64,000 nt of DNA from Lujinxingiaceae bacterium. Lineage in GTDB: Bacteria; Myxococcota_A; Bradymonadia; Bradymonadales; Bradymonadaceae. The position numbers and the translations under genes are program-made. Shown here piece after piece: positions 51,473 to 60,810 of this stretch. The stretch is taken from contig JACCWM010000070.1 of the NCBI GenBank assembly GCA_013697635.1, positions 27,973-91,972 on the forward strand. Reading direction: 5' to 3'. Within the stretch, counting starts at the first letter, position 1. Each line of letters begins with the position of its first letter. The notes beneath the pieces are model-generated. The model worked only from the letters and a program-made list of their open reading frames with translations, did not search any database and had not been told where the DNA came from.

Positions 51473-54400
51473 ATGGCCCTACCCCCAAAAGCTTCTTCCG
51501 GCTCTTCGCGCCGCACCCTGGCGCTCAAACTCCTTGGCGGCCTTACGGCATTGCTCGTCGTCTCGGCGATTATCGGCTACTGGTTCGTCGTGCCGAGCAT
51601 CGCCGAGAAGATCGTGCGCCAGCAGCTCGACCGCGTCGGCTCGCGACTGGGCCTTGAGCTCACCACGGGCAGCATCAGCACGTCGGGCTGGCAGGGCGTC
51701 ACGATCGAAGACGTGCGCGTCAGTTTCCCTGGCGAGGAGCAGCCGTTTGCCACGATCGGGGAGGTGCGCGCCTCGCTAGACAAGGCCCAACTGCTCATTG
51801 GCGACAAGGCCATCTCGTTTATCGCGCTCTCGGACATCGAGCTGCGCCTGGTGCGCCGCGCCGACGGATCGCTCAACGTTGACGTCTTGCGTGAGCGCTT
51901 GCAAGGCGGCGGCGACGAGGATGACGATGAGAGCGCCGACGACACGGCCGGGCGCGACGGCGGCCCGCCGTCGTTCTTGCGACACGTTGGCGGCAAGTGG
52001 CCTGACATTGAGGTCCAGCGCGCCACCTTACTCTTGATCAACGAGGCGGGGGCCGAGCCCTGGCCGCTCGAGCGCGTTTATGCCGAGGCCGCCGAGCTCA
52101 GCGGTTCGCGCGCGTCCGCCGATTTTTTGACCACGCTTGCGCTTACCCACGCGCCCGGCGCACCCGCGCACAGCTGGACCCTTCCGCAGACGGTCGACAT
52201 TGCCGCAACGTTTCGCGCGCCGTGGGCGTCCTCGACGGGCAAGATCGATTTCGAGCCGCCGATACAAGTCGTCGGACTGTCGCCCTTTCCTTTCGTGCGC
52301 GCAGGCATCGGTAGTGTCAGCGTCGCCTCAGGTCTGGTGATCGAGGCTCACACACTTTCATTGGGCATCGAATCAGGCCCTTACAAGGTAAGCGTCGGCG
52401 AAGTCGGTCGCATCGCCGTCCAGCTCAACGCCCTGACGCGCGATCTCAGTGCCCTGCGTATCTTGGATGCCAGCATCGAGTCGCCATCGATCCACATGGC
52501 TTATGCAGAAAACGGCGCCAACACACTGGAATTGCTCCATCATCTGGTGCGAACGCCGGTCGCCCACCATGTCACCAACTCGGCGCGGGCCGCGGCGTTG
52601 GACATCGCGACCAGGGTGCGCTCGGGTGGCACGAACATCGCCGCACAGGCCGATGCCGTGGCACAGCCCTCGAGCGCGGGCTCCGCGGGACTAGGCGACT
52701 TCAACTGGTCGAAGTTTTTAACAGAGAAGGCGCCCGCCAAGGTTTCGATCACCGGTGCCAGCCTGACCGTGCGCGATCACCGCATCCACGCCTTCATCGC
52801 CAAGCCAGCGAGCGTCCTCTCGCTCAAAGATGCCAGGCTCGAGCTCACGCACCGACCGATCTCGAGCGAGCTCAATCTCGAGGCTGCGTTTGTCGCCGAA
52901 GCCGATGCCGGACAAACGCGCGGTTCGGCCACCTTGCGGCTGGTCTCAAACTACCGCAGCGGAGCGCTGGAGGTGCGAAGCGATGTCGACGCGCTCGATC
53001 TGGCCTGGCTTGGCCAGATCATGGGGCCGCGCTTCTCGAACAAAGTCCAGGCAGGCACCGCGCGGGTTCGCTTCGAGCTCGATCGTCGCCGGCGCGACGC
53101 CACCGTAGACTTCTCCGGGCTTGCCTCGATCGAAGGCGGAACGCTGTGGTTGACCCCGCTGGCCGAGGAGCCCATGACCAACCTGACGGCGAGCTATCAA
53201 TTCGAGGGAAGCTACGATCCCAAAGCGAGCATTCCGCCGATGCGCCTTGGCAAAAAGCCCGGGTCGGCCCCGGAGCCCGTCGCCGCAGCCCTTCCCGAAG
53301 CGATCGATCAGGAGCCCGATGTCGCCCCCGACCGCGCGGCGATTCCAACGCGCGGCGCGCTCGTCTTCAAGGTCGGACATGCTCGCCTGGGCGCGGCCAA
53401 GGCCGAGGTGCTGCCTGCGTTCTATGGCATCGAGTGGGCCAAGAAGATGCCCGCGCGCTTCGATCTCAAGGTCAGCATCCCCCCGACTCCGATCGCCGAT
53501 TTGATCAGCGCCGTGCCCGACCCGATCAAAGGCCCGCTCGCGGGGATTCGCATGAGCGGCAGCTTCGGCTGGGAGTTCGCGCTCGAGGCGCCCTTGTACG
53601 ATGCGCGCAACATGGAGTGGGAGACCAAGCCCGAGCTGATCAACCTCGAGATCGTCAGCCTGCCGTCGGCCGTCGACGTCTTCAAACTCACCGGCGAGTT
53701 CGAACACACCATTCGCGACGAATTCGAGCGCCTCCACAAGGGCAAACGCGAGACCTTCGAGTATGCTCGCCGAGTCAGTATTCCCGCTCAACGCCCGATC
53801 CCGGCGACCTGGTTGCTGGAAAACACGCCGCTCTCCTTGGAGCAGATCGATCGCCAGCGCCGACGACGCGATTGGCCGGCGGTGCCTCATCCCGGCCAGG
53901 GCCTCTCAGCCGAGGTCTTGCGCTCGCCACAATACTGGCTCACCGACGATGCGTTGGGCCAGGCAGCCAGACTGCCCTGGCGAAAGAAGCAATCTGTGCC
54001 CAACCTGTCTGACTTTGACTGGCAAGACGAACCCGACGCGACCAACGTGCAAAAGCGTGGAAGCCAGGACGACACCAACCCCTACGGCCCCTACCAGTTC
54101 GTGCCGCTTCACCACATCTCACCGTGGCTGGTGCGCGCGATCTTGACCACCGAAGACAACTCCTTTTTCACGCACGGCGGCTTCAATTGGCTTGCGATGA
54201 AAGAATCGGTTCAGGCCAACCTGCGCGCCGGGCGCTATGTGCGCGGCGCGAGCACGATCTCGATGCAGCTCGCCAAGAACCTCTTTTTGGACCGCAGCAA
54301 GGTGCTCTCGCGCAAGTTTCAGGAGGCCTTCTTGGTCTGGCTCATGGAGGACGTGGCCAATATCCCCAAAGAGCGCCTCATGGAGATCTATCTCAACATC

Positions 54401-54784
54401 ATCGAGTTCGGCCCGGGCGTCTTCGGCATCCACGACGCCTCCGTGCACTACTTTGGCAAGCGGCCCGACGAGCTCAGCCTCTCCGAGGTCATCTGGCTGG
54501 TGAGCATCGTGCCCAGCCCCAAGCGCTACCATGTCTACTACGAGCGAGGCGAAATCACCGAGTCATGGTTCAAGCGCATGACGCGCTACATGCGGGTCAT
54601 GCACTCGCGCGACCGCGTCAGCGAGGCTCAGTACTTGAGCGCGCTCGAGGATCGGCCGCAGTTCTACAAACCCGAAACCGGCGCGCCACTGTATCGCCCG
54701 GTCAACGCCCCCGAGCCGGTGCTCGACCGCACGATCGCCCCAGAGCCGCTGCTTGTGCCCGAGTTTCCCAATTTTTTCCCGTGA
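51473..54784 (+). CDS. AsmA-like protein fused to a GT51 peptidoglycan glycosyltransferase
   Basis: 1103 residues. One N-terminal membrane helix (about 22-42) is followed by about 800 residues of beta-rich AsmA/DUF748-like sequence. The C-terminal domain (about 870-1075) is a monofunctional GT51 transglycosylase with all motifs: TTEDNSFFTHGG (catalytic Glu), RGASTISMQLAKNLFLD, RKFQEAFL, ERLMEIYLNIIEFG and SVHYFGK. No transpeptidase domain follows. It would polymerise lipid II in the periplasm. The fusion is the odd point: AsmA-like proteins usually take part in lipid or envelope transport. Confidence 0.85.
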   Translation: MALPPKASSGSSRRTLALKLLGGLTALLVVSAIIGYWFVVPSIAEKIVRQQLDRVGSRLGLELTTGSISTSGWQGVTIEDVRVSFPGEEQPFATIGEVRASLDKAQLLIGDKAISFIALSDIELRLVRRADGSLNVDVLRERLQGGGDEDDDESADDTAGRDGGPPSFLRHVGGKWPDIEVQRATLLLINEAGAEPWPLERVYAEAAELSGSRASADFLTTLALTHAPGAPAHSWTLPQTVDIAATFRAPWASSTGKIDFEPPIQVVGLSPFPFVRAGIGSVSVASGLVIEAHTLSLGIESGPYKVSVGEVGRIAVQLNALTRDLSALRILDASIESPSIHMAYAENGANTLELLHHLVRTPVAHHVTNSARAAALDIATRVRSGGTNIAAQADAVAQPSSAGSAGLGDFNWSKFLTEKAPAKVSITGASLTVRDHRIHAFIAKPASVLSLKDARLELTHRPISSELNLEAAFVAEADAGQTRGSATLRLVSNYRSGALEVRSDVDALDLAWLGQIMGPRFSNKVQAGTARVRFELDRRRRDATVDFSGLASIEGGTLWLTPLAEEPMTNLTASYQFEGSYDPKASIPPMRLGKKPGSAPEPVAAALPEAIDQEPDVAPDRAAIPTRGALVFKVGHARLGAAKAEVLPAFYGIEWAKKMPARFDLKVSIPPTPIADLISAVPDPIKGPLAGIRMSGSFGWEFALEAPLYDARNMEWETKPELINLEIVSLPSAVDVFKLTGEFEHTIRDEFERLHKGKRETFEYARRVSIPAQRPIPATWLLENTPLSLEQIDRQRRRRDWPAVPHPGQGLSAEVLRSPQYWLTDDALGQAARLPWRKKQSVPNLSDFDWQDEPDATNVQKRGSQDDTNPYGPYQFVPLHHISPWLVRAILTTEDNSFFTHGGFNWLAMKESVQANLRAGRYVRGASTISMQLAKNLFLDRSKVLSRKFQEAFLVWLMEDVANIPKERLMEIYLNIIEFGPGVFGIHDASVHYFGKRPDELSLSEVIWLVSIVPSPKRYHVYYERGEITESWFKRMTRYMRVMHSRDRVSEAQYLSALEDRPQFYKPETGAPLYRPVNAPEPVLDRTIAPEPLLVPEFPNFFP

Positions 54785-54877
54785 ACCCGCGCTGGAATAG
54801 CGCTAACCTGTGGGGGCATTGTAGAATACGCGCGCAGCCCGGCTTCGTGCCCACTATGAGCCTTCAATTGAGCGTCC

Positions 54878-56926
54878 ATGCCTGACGATAACTCCAAGCG
54901 CTCCTCAGCCTCCGTTGCACCCATTGAACGGCTGGTGACGCAGCTCGCGCTTCGCATCCGGTTGGGACGTGCGATCGATTGGGCGATCTCGGGGGCCTGC
55001 GTCGCTCTGCTCATCGGCGCGCTGGTCCTGGCGCTCGTCAAGACGGGCTGGGTCGAGCCCGAGATGCTCGAGCGCGCGCTGAGGCTGATCATCACGCTGC
55101 CGCTTTGGGCGGCCCTGTTGAGCATGCTCAAGCGCTTGGATCGCATCGCGCTGGCCCAACAAATCGATCAAGCACATAACCTGCAAGACCGCCTCTCCAC
55201 GGCACTTAGCCTGGCTCGCTCCGGCGTCGACGGCTCGGTGAGCACCGAGAGCGACTTTGCCCGCGCGCAGATCGACGACGCGCTTCGTCACACAGCCTCG
55301 GTCAAGATTTTGCGCGCTGCGCCTGTGCGCCGGCCGGCCGACATCATCCCCTTTGTGCTCTTTGTCGCCGGCATCGCCGGCCTCTGGGCCATTCCGATGG
55401 TCGACCATGTCAAGGAGCTGCCGCCCGCGCCCGTGATCCAGCACGCCCAATTGCTCGATACGGCGACCATTGCCATCGAGCGAAGCCGCCTCGAGGAGAT
55501 CAAGCGACAGCTCGAAGAGCGCCCCGACATCGAATCCAAGGAGCTGATCGAGGAGATCGAGGCGCTTCTTCTGGCCGTTGAGAAGCGCGAGATCTCCGAG
55601 CGCGAGTTCTTGGAGCGCATCGAGCAGATCGAGGAGAAGTTTTTCAAGGACCGAAAACCCGACCCGATTGAGGAGTTGGCCGACGCGCTCAAAGAAGCCG
55701 CCGACGAGCTTCGCAAGGAGGCCGGCGGCGAGCTGGCCCAGCAAAAGGAGTTTGACGAGGTCATCAAGGCCCTGGAGAAAAAGGATTTGGCCGAGGCAGC
55801 CAAGGCCATGGACAAGCTCGCCGAAAAACTCTTGAATCAGGATTTGAGCGCCAAGGAGGCCGAACAGCTCGCCAAGTTGCTCGAGAAGTTCGCCGACAAG
55901 CTCGACCTCGACAGTCCCAAGATGCAAGAGCTCATGGACAAGCACCAAAAAACCCTCGAGGATCTCGCCAAAAAGTTCGAAAATCAGGCCAAGCCCTCGG
56001 CAGCCGAGAAGCAACGCCTCGACAAGGCCAAAGAAGACCTCGCCAAGGCCAAGCAGCGACAGCGCATCTACAAGGACACCGGCACCGGTCGAAAGCTGCA
56101 GCACTTGCAAAAAGAAGCCGAGAAAATGGCTGAAGACCTCAAAAAACATGCCGAGCAGCAAAAGAGCGCCGGCAAAAAGAAGTCGGCCAACCCCGAAGAC
56201 GCCGACTACAAAAACGAGGTCGGGCGTAACGCCAAACGCGCCGCCTCCGAACTCGAGGAGCAAAGCCGCGAGCAGAAGACCTCCGATGCCAAGGAGGCCG
56301 CCCGCCAGCAGCTCGAAGAGATGCGCGAGGCCATGAAGCGCTCCGAGTCGCGAAGCAGCGAGAGCAAAGAGGAGCAGCGCCGTGGCGAGCAGGTCAAAGA
56401 CTTCCTCGAGCGCGCCAAAGGCGAGCAAGAGGCGCGCTCGGATAAGGAGATGGAGAACTCCAAAGGCGAGCAGGGAGCCGAACAACAGGGCAAAAACGAC
56501 CCAACCCAGGGCGATGGCAAGCAACAGAAGCCCGAAGAAGCCGGCAAGTCCGGTGAAGGCAGCAAGGGCGAAGAAGGCGGCGAAAAGGGCGAAGGCTCAG
56601 GCGACGCCGAGGCTGGCGACAAACGCGACGATGGCCCGCCCAAAGGCCACAGCCTCACCGGCCCCAATACCGGTGGCGAGCAGGACGAGACCAAGCTCGA
56701 CTCCAAGCGTGTCAAGGAGCAAGCCACGGGCGATAAGGGCGCCGGCCAGAGCCGCTCGGAGATCATCCGGGGCGCAAGCGAGGAGGGTTTCGCGACCACC
56801 GAATACAAGGACGTCTACGGCGATTACTCCTCGGTGGTCGAAGAGGTCATGGAGCGCGAAAAGGTGCCGGCCGGCTACCGCTACTACATCAAGCGCTACT
56901 TTCAACTGATCAAGCCGCAGCAATAA
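54878..56926 (+). CDS. Membrane protein with long charged coiled coil, first of the Bat-type operon
   Basis: 682 residues. Two or three N-terminal helices (about 30-75 and 150-170) precede a very long Lys/Glu-rich coiled coil (about 205-520), then a Gly/Ser/Glu-rich stretch. The C-terminus (about 625-682) has the EYKDVYGDYSSVVEEVMERE and GYRYYIKRYFQLI ending that resembles those of DUF4175-like Bat-associated proteins. It precedes moxR and probably anchors or links the complex. The exact function is unknown. Confidence 0.7.
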   Translation: MPDDNSKRSSASVAPIERLVTQLALRIRLGRAIDWAISGACVALLIGALVLALVKTGWVEPEMLERALRLIITLPLWAALLSMLKRLDRIALAQQIDQAHNLQDRLSTALSLARSGVDGSVSTESDFARAQIDDALRHTASVKILRAAPVRRPADIIPFVLFVAGIAGLWAIPMVDHVKELPPAPVIQHAQLLDTATIAIERSRLEEIKRQLEERPDIESKELIEEIEALLLAVEKREISEREFLERIEQIEEKFFKDRKPDPIEELADALKEAADELRKEAGGELAQQKEFDEVIKALEKKDLAEAAKAMDKLAEKLLNQDLSAKEAEQLAKLLEKFADKLDLDSPKMQELMDKHQKTLEDLAKKFENQAKPSAAEKQRLDKAKEDLAKAKQRQRIYKDTGTGRKLQHLQKEAEKMAEDLKKHAEQQKSAGKKKSANPEDADYKNEVGRNAKRAASELEEQSREQKTSDAKEAARQQLEEMREAMKRSESRSSESKEEQRRGEQVKDFLERAKGEQEARSDKEMENSKGEQGAEQQGKNDPTQGDGKQQKPEEAGKSGEGSKGEEGGEKGEGSGDAEAGDKRDDGPPKGHSLTGPNTGGEQDETKLDSKRVKEQATGDKGAGQSRSEIIRGASEEGFATTEYKDVYGDYSSVVEEVMEREKVPAGYRYYIKRYFQLIKPQQ

Positions 56927-57003
56927 GCGCCCAGGCTGCTCAAGCTGCGCCACGCATTGCATACAAACGGGACGCTTTGTGCCCGATTCAGGAGTATTGA
57001 CCC

Positions 57004-58022
<1,019 letters not shown>

Positions 58023-58026
<4 letters not shown>

Positions 58027-58913
58027 GTGCTGCCCAAAAAGAGCAGTTCGACGAGAGCTTCCTCAAGAAGCTTGAGTACCTGTACATCATGTCGAAAAAG
58101 GTCGTCGCCGGCAGCATGCGCGCCGATCGCAAGACGCGCATGGTGGGCAGCGGCATCGAGTTCGCTGACCATCGCCACTACAGCCCTGGCGATGATTTTC
58201 GCAACCTCGACTGGCGCATCTACGGGCGCACCGAAAAACTCTTCTTGCGCATGTTCGAGGAGGAAGAAGATCTCTACATCTATTTTCTGATCGACTCGAG
58301 CCGCTCGATGCAAATCGGCAATCCCAACAAATGGGACTATGCCAAGCGCGTAGCCGCCGCCCTGGGCTACATCGGGCTGTGCAACCTCGACCGCGTCAGC
58401 ATCATCCCCTTCTCGAGCAAGCTCGAGGGGCGCATGGCGCCCACCCGCGGGCGCAATCAAGTGTTCAAAATATTTGAGTTTTTAAACCGCGCTGACCCGG
58501 GCGACCAGACCTGCATGGGCGACGCCTTCAAGAAATTCGTCTCCCAAAACAAGCGCAGCGGCCTGGCCGTGGTGATCAGCGATTTCTACGACCCGGAGGG
58601 TTTTGAGGCCGGGCTGAATTTTCTTCGCTACCACCGCTTTGAGCCGATCGTCGTGCAGCTCTTCGACGAGCGCGAGCTTGGCGTAAACTTCCACGGCGAG
58701 TTACAGCTTGTCGACTGCGAGACCGGGCAGGTCAACGACATCATCGTGACCGACGCGATCTTGCGCCAATACGTGAAGGCCTTCGAGGACTTCAGTCAAG
58801 AGCTCGAGGACTACTGCAAGAAGCGCCAGATGCTCTATTTTCGCGCGCCCTTGCAGGTTCCCTTCGACGAGCTCATCTTAAAGATTTTCCGCGCAGGCGG
58901 CTTCATCAAATAG
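58023..58913 (+). CDS. DUF58 domain protein
   Basis: 296 residues with a soluble vWA-like domain. The family motif SPGDDFRNLDWRIYGRT is at about 55-70, followed by FLIDSSRSM. DUF58 proteins are coupled to MoxR ATPases. No membrane helix. The 4-base overlap with moxR supports stoichiometric translation. Confidence 0.93.
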
Positions 58914-58929
58914 GTAGTGCTTCCAAGCC

Positions 58930-60810
58930 ATGCAATTTACCGGACTACTTTTAGACACCGTTTTTATGCTCGCCGGCGCAGCCGCGGTCTTTGTGACCGT
59001 GCTGTATCTGCTCAAGCTGCGAAAACGGCGCATCGAGGTGCCCTTCTCTCCCTTGTGGGGCCGGGTGCTCGCCGATCGCAAGTCGCACGCGGACTGGTGG
59101 CGACGGCTCAAGCGGCTTTTGTCCTGGCTCTTGCACCTGATCCTCGTTGGGCTTTTGGGCCTGGCCATGGCCGGGCCGCACTTCAAAGACGAGATCTTGC
59201 AGGGCCGCCATATCCTGGTGCTGATCGACAATTCAGCGAGCATGGGCGCGATCGATGTCAGCGGCGGCGTGGACCGCCTCGACATGGCGCGTCGACAGGC
59301 CATCGAGATCCTCGAGGCCGTCGGTGGCGAGGATCGCGTCATGATCGCGGCCTTCAACAACCGCATCGAGCCCTTGAGCCCGTTTGTTAGCGAAGTCTCA
59401 CTGCTCGAAGGCCCGCTTCGCGAGCTCAAGGTGGCCGCCACGGGCACCTCCTACGAGCAGGCGCTTGGTTTTGCCGCCGATTCGCTGCGCGGCAAGGGCC
59501 AGGCCGAGCTCGTAATCATCAGCGACGGCGCCGGTTTGGCTGGCAAGAGCTTCGACGTGATCGACTTTGGCCCCGAGACCACCGTGCGCCACCTCAAGAT
59601 TGGCGAGCGCTCGGACAACGTGGCGATCACGGCCTTCAACGCCCGGCGCTACCTGGCAAACAAGCTCGACTTCGAGATCTTCGTGCAGGCCCAGAGCTTC
59701 TTTGAGCGCACCATCGAGGCCGAGCTTCAGATCCACGCCGACGGCCGCCTGGTCGACACAAAAGCCCTCACGCTGCAGCCTGGCGAGGTCTACAGCCAGT
59801 TTTATCCCAGCCAGGCCGTCTCCGGCGAGGAGATCGAGGCGCGCATCCGCGTGACCAGCCGCGATGCCCGCGACGTCTTCCCGCTCGACGACCGCGCCTT
59901 TGCGCTCTTGCCATCCAAAAAGAAGCTGCAGGTGCAGCTCGTCACCGACGGCAACTTGTTCTTGGAAGGCACGCTGCTGCTCAACCCCAACATCGACGTC
60001 AACCGCGTGCGCCTGAGCGAGTATGACGTCGATGCCGTCTATGACATCACGATCTTCGACCGCGTCACGCCGCCGATAAGCGATCGCGGCAACTTCGTCT
60101 ACTTCGCACCCGAGGGCGAGCTGTCGCCCTTCGAGCTGCAGGGCACGGTCACCAATCCGATCATCACCGATATCAAGAAGAGCCATCCCTTGATGCGCTG
60201 GATCACCTTGACCGACGTCAACATCGGCCAGAGCGCCAAGTTGCGCCGCGCCGGACGAGACGAGGTGGTCGCCTCCTCGTTTGGCACGCCGATCATCATG
60301 ACGCGCTCCGAGGAGGGCCGCCAGATGGTCGTCGTCGGCTTTGACGTTCGCCACAGCGACTTTCCGCTGCGCGTGGCCTTCCCGGTCTTCATCTTCAACC
60401 TGCTCGACTACTTCGCTCTGGCCGACCAGGACTTCATTCAGAGCTACGCCACGGGCGAGACCTGGGCTGTGGCGGTCGCGCGCGGGCTGACGACGGCTAA
60501 AATGCATCCGCCCCAGGGCCCGCCCGTCGAGATCCCGGTATTCGACGGGCGCGCCATGTACTACGGCGAGGCGCCCGGCTTCTACCGCCTCGAGACGCCT
60601 CAGAGCAGCGTGCGCATCGCCGCCAACTTGAGCGACGTCGAAGAATCGCGCATCGCGCCCAACGACATCGAGCTGCCCGAGATCGAGATCACGCGTCAGG
60701 CCGACTCGATGGTCTTCGAACGCTACCAGATCTGGATCTGGATTCTGCTGCTCGCCACGCTCTTGCTGCTCATCGAGTGGTGGACCTACAACCGACGGGT
60801 GACGGTATGA
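58930..60810 (+). CDS. BatA-like membrane vWA protein
   Basis: 626 residues. The N-terminus has two helices (about 5-30 and 57-80) in the BatA arrangement with LLKLRKRRIEVPFS. A vWA domain follows, with MIDAS DNSASMG (about 99-105). A C-terminal membrane helix (about 602-620) precedes a short basic tail. The stop overlaps the next gene start (ATGA). These proteins are linked to aerotolerance or envelope stress in other bacteria. Confidence 0.85.
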   Translation: MQFTGLLLDTVFMLAGAAAVFVTVLYLLKLRKRRIEVPFSPLWGRVLADRKSHADWWRRLKRLLSWLLHLILVGLLGLAMAGPHFKDEILQGRHILVLIDNSASMGAIDVSGGVDRLDMARRQAIEILEAVGGEDRVMIAAFNNRIEPLSPFVSEVSLLEGPLRELKVAATGTSYEQALGFAADSLRGKGQAELVIISDGAGLAGKSFDVIDFGPETTVRHLKIGERSDNVAITAFNARRYLANKLDFEIFVQAQSFFERTIEAELQIHADGRLVDTKALTLQPGEVYSQFYPSQAVSGEEIEARIRVTSRDARDVFPLDDRAFALLPSKKKLQVQLVTDGNLFLEGTLLLNPNIDVNRVRLSEYDVDAVYDITIFDRVTPPISDRGNFVYFAPEGELSPFELQGTVTNPIITDIKKSHPLMRWITLTDVNIGQSAKLRRAGRDEVVASSFGTPIIMTRSEEGRQMVVVGFDVRHSDFPLRVAFPVFIFNLLDYFALADQDFIQSYATGETWAVAVARGLTTAKMHPPQGPPVEIPVFDGRAMYYGEAPGFYRLETPQSSVRIAANLSDVEESRIAPNDIELPEIEITRQADSMVFERYQIWIWILLLATLLLLIEWWTYNRRVTV

